A stretch of 64,000 bases of DNA. Origin: Catalimonadaceae bacterium JC749 (GTDB taxonomy: Bacteria > Bacteroidota > Bacteroidia > Cytophagales > Cyclobacteriaceae). The position numbers were made by a program, and so were the translations under genes. The notes under the pieces were generated by a model. The model had not been told where the DNA came from. It saw only the letters and a program-made list of their open reading frames with translations, and did not search any database. Positions 1-9,000 of this stretch are shown piece by piece. Within the stretch, counting starts at the first letter, position 1. Each line of letters opens with the position of its first letter. The stretch spans positions 186,001 to 250,000 of the forward strand of contig JAJNNC010000001.1 in the NCBI GenBank assembly GCA_021730635.1. Direction: 5' to 3'.

Positions 1-5
1 GTACT

Positions 6-1121
6 ATGAAAATTAAACCTAAAACACAAAAATCAGATCCTCAGGGAGATGCTATCAACAGACGCACGTTCCTGCAACGGGCTAGCGCAGGCGCTGTGGC
101 ACTGTCATTTCCGGGTATCCCTACCCTGGCCTCACTTTTTAAAGAGGTGCCCATGGGTGTCGTCGTGCATTCTTATGCCAGCCGCTGGCACTCAGAAACA
201 CCCAGCAAAAAGTATCCGGGATTTCAACAGGCCATCGACCTGTTAGAACATTGCCATAAGATTGGCGCCGGTGGCATACAAGTGGGTGTCAATGACTGGA
301 CGGCAGACTTTGCCCAAAAAGTCCGTGACAGAAGAGAAGCGTTGGGCATTTACCTGGAAGGGTCGATCGGCCTGCCCAAAACTAAGGAAGAGGTATCAGG
401 CTTTGAGCAGGAAGTAATGCATGCCAAAGAAGCGGGTGTGCGTGTGTTGAGAACAGTATGTTTGGGTGGAAGGCGCTACGAGACTTTTTTCACACAGGAA
501 GCATTTCAGGAATTTAAGAAAAATTCACTGGTAGCTCTGCAGTTGGCTGAGCCTGTGGTTCGAAAACACGCCATGAAACTGGCAGTAGAAAATCACAAAG
601 ATTGGCGGGCTGATGAATTGGTCAGCGTCATGCAACAAATTGACAGCGAATGGGTAGGTGTTACCCTTGATTTTGGCAACAGCATCGCCCTGATGGAAGA
701 TGCGATGGAGGTAGTACAAACCCTGGCGCCTTATGCCATGAGTACCCATGTCAAAGATATGGGGGTGGAAGAATACGACGAGGGCTTTCTGCTATCGGAA
801 GTCCCCCTGGGAAGCGGTATTCTGGACTTACCAAAAATGGTAGCCATATGCAAAAAGCACAATCCGTCCATCACTTTCAATCTGGAAATGATTACCCGCG
901 ACCCACTGGAAATTCCTTGTCTGCAAGAGGCCTATTGGGCAACTTTTGAGGGAGTCTCCGGCAGTGAGCTGGCCAGAACCCTTCGCATGGTAAGGCAGCA
1001 CCCCTATGCCTCGGCCCTTCCCAGAGTGACCCAACTGAGCGCCGAAGAACGGCTGGCTATTGAAGAAGACAATGTGGTAGCCTCCTTGACGTACAGCAAA
1101 AACAGATTAGCATTAAAATAA
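6..1121 (+). CDS. Tat-exported sugar phosphate isomerase/epimerase family protein
   Basis: The protein has 371 residues. A twin-arginine signal is visible near residue 18 (NRRTFLQ) followed by a small hydrophobic stretch (AGAVALSFPG), so it is probably folded in the cytoplasm and exported to the periplasm. The rest reads as a xylose-isomerase-like TIM barrel: segments such as VENHKDWRADELV, VGVTLDFGNS and STHVKDMG match the conserved strands carrying the metal-binding Glu, Asp and His of this family. The substrate cannot be told. The ATG at 6 is the first start possible in the window, so upstream context is unseen. An SDR dehydrogenase starts 20 bp downstream, which suggests an operon for oxidation or isomerisation of a sugar. 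A paralogous Tat-exported isomerase occurs at 50602-51582. Confidence 0.85.
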   Translation: MKIKPKTQKSDPQGDAINRRTFLQRASAGAVALSFPGIPTLASLFKEVPMGVVVHSYASRWHSETPSKKYPGFQQAIDLLEHCHKIGAGGIQVGVNDWTADFAQKVRDRREALGIYLEGSIGLPKTKEEVSGFEQEVMHAKEAGVRVLRTVCLGGRRYETFFTQEAFQEFKKNSLVALQLAEPVVRKHAMKLAVENHKDWRADELVSVMQQIDSEWVGVTLDFGNSIALMEDAMEVVQTLAPYAMSTHVKDMGVEEYDEGFLLSEVPLGSGILDLPKMVAICKKHNPSITFNLEMITRDPLEIPCLQEAYWATFEGVSGSELARTLRMVRQHPYASALPRVTQLSAEERLAIEEDNVVASLTYSKNRLALK

Positions 1122-1141
1122 ATCAATATCAACTTTTAATT

Positions 1142-1927
1142 ATGAGTAAAGAAACACTACCCGGAATCAAACAATTTGACTTAAGTGGAAAAGCTGCCAT
1201 CATTACAGGAGGATCTAAAGGGTTGGGCTTAGCGATGGCTGCCGGTTTAGCCTCAGCAGGTGCCAACGTGATGCTGGTCAATCGGAATGCAGAAGAAGGA
1301 GCCCAGGCTGCTAAAGAACTGAGTGCAGCGTATAAGACAAAGATTCTTTCTTTTTCAGCAGACATTACCCAGGCAGATCAGACAGAAGCGATGGCCCAGG
1401 CAGCTATGGATGCTTTTGGTCAGATTGATATTCTGATCAACAGTGCTGGTATCAATATCCGGGGCCCGATCGATGAAGTAACGCCGGAAGATTTCAACAA
1501 AGTGATAGCAGTAAATGTGAATGGTACCTGGCTGTGCTGCCGGGCAGTGACACCCTACATGAAAAAAAACGGAAGTGGCCGTATCATCAACCTGGCTAGT
1601 ACGCTCGGGCTGGTAGGTTTGGCCAACCGGACACCCTATACAGCCAGTAAAGGGGCTGTCGTGCAGATGACCCGAGGCCTGGCGCTGGAGTTAGCGCCTT
1701 TCAATATCATGGTGAATGCCATTTGTCCGGGGCCGTTTCTGACAGAAATGAATGTTCCCATCGCTGGCACCGAGGAAGCAAAGAATTTCATTGTAGGCGC
1801 TACCGCCCTGGGCCGCTGGGGAGAGCTGCGGGAAATTCAGGGGGCTGCCATTTTCCTGGCCAGTGATGCCGCCAGCTATATGGTGGGTTCCATGCTCACT
1901 GTTGACGGTGGCTGGACTGCCAAATAG
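1142..1927 (+). CDS. SDR-family oxidoreductase (gluconate 5-dehydrogenase-like)
   Basis: This 261-residue classical short-chain dehydrogenase has the NAD(P)-binding TGGSKGLG at residues 22-29, NSAG at 100-103 and the catalytic Ser153, Tyr166 and Lys170 (YTASK). The C-terminus [15 protein letters not shown] is typical of the family. Its position between a sugar isomerase and a GntP-type permease suggests a polyol, gluconate or keto-acid substrate, but SDR specificity cannot be read from sequence. The last 120 coding bases plus the stop are duplicated almost exactly 1.2 kb downstream, beyond a two-gene insertion, so this gene appears to be an integration target whose reading frame has been kept intact. 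Confidence 0.88.
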   Translation: MSKETLPGIKQFDLSGKAAIITGGSKGLGLAMAAGLASAGANVMLVNRNAEEGAQAAKELSAAYKTKILSFSADITQADQTEAMAQAAMDAFGQIDILINSAGINIRGPIDEVTPEDFNKVIAVNVNGTWLCCRAVTPYMKKNGSGRIINLASTLGLVGLANRTPYTASKGAVVQMTRGLALELAPFNIMVNAICPGPFLTEMNVPIAGTEEAKNFIVGATALGRWGELREIQGAAIFLASDAASYMVGSMLTVDGGWTAK

Positions 1928-1929
1928 CC
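1807..1929 (+). repeat. 123-bp direct repeat, copy 1 (3' end of the SDR gene)
   Basis: This stretch, from CCTGGGCCGCTGG through the TAG stop to AGCC, is repeated at 2984-3106 with a single difference (GGG here, GGA there). The difference falls at the third base of a Gly codon and is silent. The match begins and ends abruptly, and flanking bases do not match. The pair brackets the low-GC two-gene insertion. Confidence 0.97.
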
Positions 1930-2030
1930 GGTATTTTCGATCGCTACTGTTTAGAGGATTTTGTTTGGTTACGGATCAGTCTCACATCAATAGGACTGCT
2001 GAAATTTAATTTTTTTCAGATTTTATCCAA

Positions 2031-2651
2031 TTATTTTCGTGCTTTTCTATGGATAATCCATTCCCTAACATAGAGTTTATATTCTGACCATGGCATAGAA
2101 ACTAAATCCTCTTTACTATAGTTTTCTTCCCGAACCACCTCATCTAATTTATCCAAAAATTCATTGTAGGTATTCCAGATAGCTTTACCACTAGTAAGCT
2201 TTTCTCCCTTGATATGAAACAACCAGTTCCTCACTTCTCGGATAAGTACTTCAGGATCTTCTTTATGATAGGCTATATCATTACCAGAGAGGTCGGAGAT
2301 AACTTTCTGATAACGGTATTTTTCTTTATCTAGAATCAGACAACGCTTGTCAGTATGCTCTCCTCCTTTAAATCTTCGACAGCCTAAATCTAAACCTAGT
2401 TCAAAAGGCATATTGAAGCGAGCCAAATCACCCGCCTTGGCTGCTTCCATACGTGATAGATCATGAATGCTGTACTTGGATGCCTCAATAAGGTTTGCTA
2501 TGCCTTGAACACGTGTCCGACCAGAATCTAAAGTTTCGCTAATCTGGGGATCAAAACCACAATAAAGGACAGTAAAAAGAAGAGGCTTTAATAAAGTTTT
2601 ATAATCTTCATCAAAAGGACAATTGATAAATACATTCGTTTCAAAAGTCAT
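2031..2651 (-). CDS. Conserved protein of unknown function, possible TIR/deoxyribosyltransferase-like fold
   Basis: The protein has 206 residues with no signal peptide or membrane segment. I recognise the pattern of a widespread uncharacterised family: FINCPFD at residues 8-14, an IHDLSR motif at 62-67 and RFNMPFELGLDLG at 78-90. A strand ending in a polar IHDLS-type motif followed by a helix with an invariant Glu (E84) resembles nucleoside 2-deoxyribosyltransferases and TIR-like NAD-cleaving enzymes, so a nucleotide substrate is possible. This is inference; a catalytic role is not shown. Its ATG overlaps the stop of the upstream DUF2188 gene by one base (TAATG), which implies translational coupling. 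The gene lies in a low-GC insertion flanked by direct repeats, so it is probably horizontally acquired cargo. Confidence 0.8.
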   Translation of the reverse strand: MTFETNVFINCPFDEDYKTLLKPLLFTVLYCGFDPQISETLDSGRTRVQGIANLIEASKYSIHDLSRMEAAKAGDLARFNMPFELGLDLGCRRFKGGEHTDKRCLILDKEKYRYQKVISDLSGNDIAYHKEDPEVLIREVRNWLFHIKGEKLTSGKAIWNTYNEFLDKLDEVVREENYSKEDLVSMPWSEYKLYVREWIIHRKARK

Positions 2652-2917
2652 TAACTAGCTAAGGTCATGCGTTCTTCCACCGAACCATCTTTACGATGAA
2701 CCACTACTTCATCTATTTTTCCTCTTTCTAAATAATGAGCAGCTTCTTTTTTAGCTTCATTCTTATCAAGATAAACTCCCAATGCCCTTTTAGCTCCCTC
2801 CTTTACAACCTGCCACTTACCTTCCCAGATAATAATGTGAATCTTGTTCTCTTTGGTAGCGCCGGATTTTCTGAATTTAGCTGCTAAATTGCTTTTGTTG
2901 ATCGCAGTTGATTCCAT
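2651..2917 (-). CDS. DUF2188 domain protein
   Basis: This is an 88-residue small basic protein. The core HIIIWEGKWQVVKEGAKRA, the KNEAKKEAAHYLERG helix and a final VVVHRKDGSVEER hairpin give the usual DUF2188 pattern of strand, W-x-V, helix and HRxDGxI. Its function is unknown. I use the ATG at 2917 rather than the TTG at 2923. It is the first gene of a coupled pair: its stop overlaps the start of the 206-residue protein by one base. Small DUF2188 proteins paired with a larger putative enzyme could act as regulator or antidote, but nothing in the sequence proves this. Confidence 0.8.
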   Translation of the reverse strand: MESTAINKSNLAAKFRKSGATKENKIHIIIWEGKWQVVKEGAKRALGVYLDKNEAKKEAAHYLERGKIDEVVVHRKDGSVEERMTLAS

Positions 2918-2983
2918 ACCCAAATATACGCACTAATGGCTGAAAAAGATATGACAAGGAAAATGGCTTAATTATTATACATT

Positions 2984-3106
2984 CCTGGGCCGCTGGGGAG
3001 AGCTGCGGGAAATTCAGGGAGCTGCCATTTTCCTGGCCAGTGATGCCGCCAGCTATATGGTGGGTTCCATGCTCACTGTTGACGGTGGCTGGACTGCCAA
3101 ATAGCC
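2984..3106 (+). repeat. 123-bp direct repeat, copy 2 (orphan SDR 3' end)
   Basis: This is the second copy of the SDR gene's last 120 coding bases plus stop and AGCC, 122 of 123 identical to 1807-1929. It is detached from any start codon. It is followed directly by the sequence leading into the convergent GntP permease, so it may mark the original 3' end of the SDR gene before insertion. Confidence 0.97.
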
Positions 3107-3128
3107 ACTATAAGGTTATCGCTAAAGC

Positions 3129-4457
3129 TTATATAAAAGATGTAATAACGTAAATAGTCACGATGGCTGTACATGCCAGGAGCAGCGTACCCACACTATG
3201 GGATTGGTACCCCTGCTTGATGTTCATGCCTGTAAGCTGCGTCATGGCCCAAAAGAAACTGTCGTTGGCATGAGAAACGGCGGTAGCCCCCGCTCCAATA
3301 GCCAGCACTGTGAAGACTTTCAGAATGGGGGTATCCAACCCTAAGGTTGGCAACAGCGGCGCTACGATAGAGGCAGTGGTCACCAAAGCCACAGTAGAAG
3401 AACCTTGTGCTGTCTTCAGCGCCAGAGCCATAAAGAAGGGCAGCAACAGGCTCCAGTTACCTCCTGCCACATTGCCGCTTACCAGATCAGCGATCCCTGA
3501 ATTTTGTAGCATGGCACCAAATACACCCCCCGCACCCGTGATGAAAACGACCGGCGCAGCAATGATAATGGCTTCGCCAAACCATCCGGTGGAGGATAAC
3601 AGGGTTTTGTCTAGTTTCTCCGGAAGCATAAAGGACAGAAAAGTACCCAACAACAAAGCGATCAGCGGATTACCAATAAATATGATAATGGAGGCAAAGG
3701 CATTTTCCCCAAAAGGATGGGTAGGATAACTGGCGATAGAAGCCAGTACGATTAAAAGCAACGGGACGATAATGGGTAAAAAAGACTTTCCGAAAGAAGG
3801 ATATTTTTTGACCTCTGTTGTCTTTTCCACTTCAGCGAATTGCGGAACAAGGTCAATGCGTGAGGCATAATATTTGGCAAAAAAGAAACAGGGAATCAAC
3901 GCGATCAGACTTACTATGATGCCCCAGAAAATAACCAACCCCAGGTCGGCTCCCAGGATACCGGCAGCGGCAATCGGGCCGGGTGTGGGAGGCACCAGCG
4001 AATGACTGGCTGTTACGCCTAAAGTCAATGCGATGGTAGTGGCAGCAAAGGGCAGTTTGCCTTTAAAAGATAAGGATTTGTTAATGGGGTTGAGCATAAT
4101 GAAAGTACTATCTCCAAAAACCGGGATGGATAAGACCCAGCCTGTGAGCATCATGGCCAGCATGACCGATTTCTCCCCGATATAGCGAAGTATTTTTTGA
4201 GCGATGACAAAAGCGCCCCCGGTCTTTTCTAAAAACGTTCCGATAATCACGCCCAGTATGATCAGGAGGCCGATTCTTCCCAACACCCCTCCAAAGCCAT
4301 CCGAAATAGATTTGAGAATGAGTTCGGCTGACATGCCTGATAGTAAACCATAGGCAATGGCTCCTACAAAAAGCGCCAGAAAGGGATGTATCTCAAATTT
4401 GATGATAGCCACAATGATGAAAGCCAGGGCTAATAGCACAATGAGGAGGGTAAGCAT
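3129..4457 (-). CDS. GntP-family gluconate:H+ symporter
   Basis: This is a 442-residue polytopic inner-membrane protein with about 12 hydrophobic segments. The start (LLALAFIIVAIIKFEIHPF), GLLIILGVIIGTFLEKTGGA and the central SHSLVPPTPGPIAAAGILG segment are hallmarks of the GntP family (gluconate, fructuronate or related sugar-acid permeases). It would import a sugar acid with protons. It converges on the SDR and isomerase genes at 6-1927, and before the two-gene insertion the SDR and permease would have been close convergent neighbours, which supports a role in the same sugar-acid pathway. Exact substrate unknown. Confidence 0.9.
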   Translation of the reverse strand: MLTLLIVLLALAFIIVAIIKFEIHPFLALFVGAIAYGLLSGMSAELILKSISDGFGGVLGRIGLLIILGVIIGTFLEKTGGAFVIAQKILRYIGEKSVMLAMMLTGWVLSIPVFGDSTFIMLNPINKSLSFKGKLPFAATTIALTLGVTASHSLVPPTPGPIAAAGILGADLGLVIFWGIIVSLIALIPCFFFAKYYASRIDLVPQFAEVEKTTEVKKYPSFGKSFLPIIVPLLLIVLASIASYPTHPFGENAFASIIIFIGNPLIALLLGTFLSFMLPEKLDKTLLSSTGWFGEAIIIAAPVVFITGAGGVFGAMLQNSGIADLVSGNVAGGNWSLLLPFFMALALKTAQGSSTVALVTTASIVAPLLPTLGLDTPILKVFTVLAIGAGATAVSHANDSFFWAMTQLTGMNIKQGYQSHSVGTLLLACTAIVTIYVITSFI

Positions 4458-4608
4458 AATTTCGTTTTAGGTTTAGTTTGGCTCAAGCCAAAGTGTATTT
4501 TAGAGATTCGTATTAGCTTCTGAAATTATTGATTTAGTATTGAAATTACATACATCCTACCAGAATAATATTTTTGCCTGCACTATATGCCTGGTTTTGA
4601 AGCAAAGA

Positions 4609-4649
4609 CTTCTGAAAACAGATCAGCAAAAGCCTCCTGTTTTCAGAAG
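4609..4649. terminator. 13-bp perfect inverted repeat downstream of the RND operon
   Basis: CTTCTGAAAACAG at 4609-4621 is perfectly inverted at 4637-4649 with a 15-base loop. It lies about 40 bp beyond the stop of the efflux adaptor gene, on the side where minus-strand transcription would end. There is no clean T-run after it on the minus strand, so intrinsic termination is only a possibility; it could also stabilise the mRNA 3' end. Confidence 0.45.
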
Positions 4650-4686
4650 CCTGTAGAAACTTTGCCTAGCACTTGGCCTGATGCTG

Positions 4687-6030
4687 TCAATGGCTGTGGT
4701 GCCCTCCCTCCCCTTTTTTCATTTCCGAAAAAAGATCGTAGGCTCCTTGCACAACCAGCCGAGCCTCCCTCGGTAAATCAGGGACTGACTTGATTTCCAC
4801 CAGTCCATTTTGGGAGATACCGGTCACCACCTCTACACTCTGAAATACAACCCCGCCCGGCTCATGGTGATGATCCGCCGAACTTTCTTCATGCTCATGT
4901 TCGTGTCCGGATGCCTGCTGACTCTCCTGGGCATGTTCATGATCTTCTTCGTGTGCCGGTTCCTCTTCCTCATCGTGGGCTGTTTCCTGATGCGGCAGCT
5001 CTTCCACAGCCACAAAAATATACTGTCTATCCTCATCCCGGATCACGGCTTCTTCCGGCAATGCCAGTGCCGCTTCCCTACCCGTATAAATAGTGGCGTC
5101 CAGATACAGGCCCCGGATAAATTCCGGGTGTTCTCCCTGTATATGGCCATGTACCCGGACTATCTTTTTTTCCATATCGAAAGATTTTCCAACCAGAAAG
5201 ACTTCTCCGGCATAGGTTTTCCCAGCCAGGCTCGGTACTTTGAATCGGATCTCTTGCCCTACCTTGATCTTGTGAATATCTTCTTCAAACACATTGAGCT
5301 CTAAATGCATATGAGCAATATCAATGATTTCATAGAGCTCCTGCTCGGGCTGAACAAACAAACCATTGTGGATATTCAGTTGCGTAATATAACCGGAGAA
5401 AGGGGCTCGAATGTAGATGACAGCAGAAAGGTTCCCCTTGCTAATCTCCTTCGGATTGAGTCCGATATACCTAAGCTGCTCTTCCAGAGATTTCGTACGG
5501 GCCAAGGTCACCTTATAATCAGCTTCCGCTTCCTGGTAGCGTTTTTTTGCGGCAATATTAGCCGAACTAAGCTGTTGCTGACGCTTCCATTCCGCCTCCA
5601 GATAATCCAACCGGCTCACCTGGGTTAAATAATCCTCCTGAATTTTCAGATAGTCGGGATGTTCCATTTCTGCCAACACATCTCCTTTTCGCACATGGTT
5701 CCCCACCAGATAATTCGCCTTTTTCACAAAACCTGCCATAGGAGCAGAAATGGCTGCGATATTTTGAGGCGGCAGATCCAGCACTCCATTAGACTTTACA
5801 AACCCGGAAGTATTCAAAGTATCAAAATTGCCAAAAACTACTCCTGCCATGGCCATCTGGGCATCCGTCAGCCTCACGCTGTTTTCCTCCCCGGCATGGT
5901 CATCATGATCAGTGGTTTCCTCCTGGTGTGCCTGTTCCTCTTCATGCTCATGGTCGGTAGGTGCCGTACAACCAAAGCTCAAAAAGTAACACACTAGAAT
6001 ATGTATGATGGACAATAGATTCGGTTTCAT
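4687..6030 (-). CDS. Heavy-metal RND efflux periplasmic adaptor (CusB/CzcB type), His-rich lipoprotein
   Basis: This 447-residue protein begins with a lipoprotein signal ending LSFGC (Cys21), so it is probably anchored to a membrane. Residues 27-50 and about 350-395 are rich in His, Asp and Glu (HEHEHEESSADHHHEPGG), and the chain ends GGHHSH; these would bind divalent or monovalent metal ions. The middle has the membrane-fusion-protein layout: barrel-sandwich segment (ISAPMAGFVKKANYLVGNHV), a coiled-coil hairpin around residues 130-190, and the second lipoyl half (IYIRAPFSGYITQLNIHNG). It would link the pump to the outer-membrane channel encoded as one fused gene immediately upstream. Metal specificity (Zn, Cd, Co, Cu or Ag) is not certain. 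Confidence 0.92.
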   Translation of the reverse strand: MKPNLLSIIHILVCYFLSFGCTAPTDHEHEEEQAHQEETTDHDDHAGEENSVRLTDAQMAMAGVVFGNFDTLNTSGFVKSNGVLDLPPQNIAAISAPMAGFVKKANYLVGNHVRKGDVLAEMEHPDYLKIQEDYLTQVSRLDYLEAEWKRQQQLSSANIAAKKRYQEAEADYKVTLARTKSLEEQLRYIGLNPKEISKGNLSAVIYIRAPFSGYITQLNIHNGLFVQPEQELYEIIDIAHMHLELNVFEEDIHKIKVGQEIRFKVPSLAGKTYAGEVFLVGKSFDMEKKIVRVHGHIQGEHPEFIRGLYLDATIYTGREAALALPEEAVIRDEDRQYIFVAVEELPHQETAHDEEEEPAHEEDHEHAQESQQASGHEHEHEESSADHHHEPGGVVFQSVEVVTGISQNGLVEIKSVPDLPREARLVVQGAYDLFSEMKKGEGGHHSH

Positions 6031-6063
6031 TACTTGATTTTTAAAAAGTTAATTCGCTTCATT

Positions 6064-9000
6064 TTATAATGACTCTCCTGTCAACTGCTTTACGGCAATC
6101 ACAGCCTCATTGTATTCTCTCAGAGAGCGTAAATATGCCTGCCGGATATCCATAGCCTGTTCTATATTTTGTATATAGGCCACATATCCTATTTCCCCAG
6201 CGGCATAACTCTGCGTGGCGGCAGCCATCTGCTCTTCTGCCAACGGAAGCCCCTGAGACTCATAATAGTCGAGCGAGGCCATCAGCTTCTGTTTCTCTCC
6301 CAGCCATCGCTGGTATTCTCTCTGCCAGTCGAGCTGCTGCTTTTTCCATTCCTGTTCAGCCACCTGCTTTTGCAAGCCGGCAGCCTGAATACGCCCCTGT
6401 TGTGCCCAAAAAAACAGCGGGACATTGACTCCTACCCTGTAAAGGAAAAATCCTTCCTGCCCGTTGACGGTCTGGGCGCTATAACCTACCGAAAGCTGGG
6501 GCCAACGCTCCGAACGTTGCGCCTGTAAGGCCGCCGTGGCTACCGCTGTATTTTGCCTGTAATAATCTAAAAGTGGATTATTTTGCATGGCAGCAGCATC
6601 TGTGGCAAATGCGGTAGAAGTCTCAAATTTGACAAAATCCCCTTCTACCTGAAGCGGTTGATCCATGTTTAACCACTGCTGAAGATTGTTGAGTGCGATA
6701 CGCTGATCAGCCTGTGCCTGCTGCAGCATCATGCGTATCTGCTGACGTTTGGCTGAAGCGGCAATCCAATCCAGCTTGCCGGTTTCTCCGGTTTCATAGC
6801 GGAGTAGCGCGGCCTCTTCAAAATGCTGGAAAAGACTATCCAGCTCCCTGATGAGTTGTAAGCGGGTGCGGGTGTAAAGTGCCTCGTTATAGGCAGAAGC
6901 TACGGCTGCCATTAAATCATTGCGGGTCAATGTCTGCCAATGTTCACTCAAAGCTGTTTGCTCTTTTTGATACTGGCTCCTCCGCAGGTAGGTAAGGGGA
7001 AAATCTATATTCTGTTGAATACCCAGGGAGCGTATGCCCTGCAAATCCTCACCGTTCGTTTCTTCCCGCTGGAAAAATAATTGGGTGTTTCCCAGGTCAA
7101 TGACAGACCTTTGCAATGCCTTTTGTCGCTCTACCTGCAAGCCAGCCTGCGCTATGGTCGGATAGTTTTCCACCGCTATGGTTAGGACTTCTTCCAGTGT
7201 GAGGGTCATGGTATCCTCTGGGGCAATTTGTGCTTTAGCCGGAGAGGCCATCAGGCTCAGTAATCCTATTATCAGGACAGAAGCTTTTGTACCAAACCTG
7301 GGCCATCCGGTTTTTTCCAGGTATTCATACAACACCGGCAGCACCACCAGGGTCAGCAAAGTAGCGGTTATCAATCCTCCTATCACGACGGTAGCCAGTG
7401 GCCGCTGTACTTCAGCGCCGGCAGAAGTAGACAAAGCCATGGGAAGAAATCCTAAAGAGGCAACCGAAGCGGTCATGATGACAGGTCTGAGCCTCACCTG
7501 CGTTCCCTTCAGGATGCGTTCTCTCAAATTGGTAACGCCTTCCTGTTTGAGCTGGTTAAAATAGGCAATCAGTACAATGCCGTTGAGCACCGCCACACCA
7601 AAAAGGGCAATGAATCCTACCCCTGCAGAGATGCTAAAGGGCATATCCCGAAGCCATAAGGCAAAAACACCCCCGATGGCGGACAGCGGCACGGCAGTGA
7701 AGATCAGCAGCGCCTGCTGCACAGAGCGAAAGGTAAAGAACAACAGAATAAATATCAGTCCTAGGGCTACCGGTACGGCAATGGAAAGCCGCTGTCGGGC
7801 TTCCAGCAGGTTTTCAAACTGTCCGCCGTATGTAATGTAATAGCCAACGGGCAGTTCCAGCTGTTCTTCCAGCCTTTGCTGAATATCTTCCACCACACTT
7901 TCCGTATCGCGGTTGCGGGTATTGATGCCAATGACAATCCGTCTTTTAGCATTATCTCGTGAAATCTGAGCAGGAGCCTCTTCCAATTGGATGTCTGCCA
8001 GTTCTTTCATAGGCACCTGGTTTCCCTGTGGTAGGGAGACATACATATTCTGTACGTTACTAATGTCTTGCCGAAACGCTTCCTGAAACCGCATGACCAG
8101 GTCAAATCGCTTTTCTCCTTCAAATACGACGCCCGCATAGCCTCCGGAAAAGGCTGTATTGATGGCCTGGTTCAGCTCTTGAATAGGAACACCATATTGT
8201 GCTACTTCCTCCCGGTTGTAGTTAACCTGAATCTGGGGAAGGCCACTTATTTGTTCTACCACTACCCCACTCAGACCTTCCACCTGCGCAATCAGGGCAC
8301 GGGCTTCCTGCGCTTTTTGCACAAGTACCTCCAAATCTTCCCCATATATCTTCACGGCAATATCCTGCCGTACTCCGGTCATCAACTCATTAAAGCGCAT
8401 TTGTATAGGCTGGCTGAATTCTGTGCCCACCCCGGGAATCGTATTCATCACCACTTCCATCTTTTCAAAGAGCGCTTCCCGGCTGGAGGCACTCACCCAT
8501 TCTTTTTTATCTTTCAATACCACAATAATATCCCCTACTTCCATGGGCATAGGATCGGTAGGAATTTCAGAAGTACCGATCTTGGTGACAATTTCTTCAA
8601 TCTCGGGAAACTCCTGCAATAGTGCTTTCTGAATTTTGGTGGAAATGGCTACACTACGATCCAGGGAAGTGCCGGTAGGCAATATCTGGTGCAGTGCCAG
8701 GTCGCCTTCTTCCAGCGTAGGGATGAATTCTCCGCCGAGCCGGCTAAATAATACTACCGTAATGACCAGCAGCCCTACGGCTATACTGAGTACAAGCCAT
8801 TTGGCATGCAGGGCAAACCGGATCACCGGCTCGTAGAGCCGATGAAAAAAATTCATGATGCGGTCGGCGATGGTTGTCCTGACCACGATCGTGCGCTTAA
8901 GAAATAAAGCGGACATCATGGGGACATAGGTCAGTGAAAGGATTAATGCACCCAGGATGGCAAAACTTACGGTCTGGGCCATGGGCTTAAACATTTTTCC

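Larger units (their letters stand above)
1930..2983. mobile_element. Two-gene low-GC insertion bounded by 123-bp direct repeats
   Basis: About 1.05 kb lies between the two repeat copies and holds only two genes, both on the minus strand. Sample lines inside count 32-35 percent GC, while a line of the SDR gene counts 52 percent. No integrase, transposase or terminal inverted repeat is visible. The arrangement looks like integration into the 3' end of a protein gene, with the incoming DNA supplying a replacement 3' end, or like homologous insertion by duplication. Calling it mobile is inference from the repeats and base composition. Confidence 0.65.

Noticed and set aside
4810-5628. Long plus-strand frames opposite the efflux adaptor gene
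   Set aside because: They run antisense to a clear periplasmic adaptor gene and their sequences only mirror its codons.
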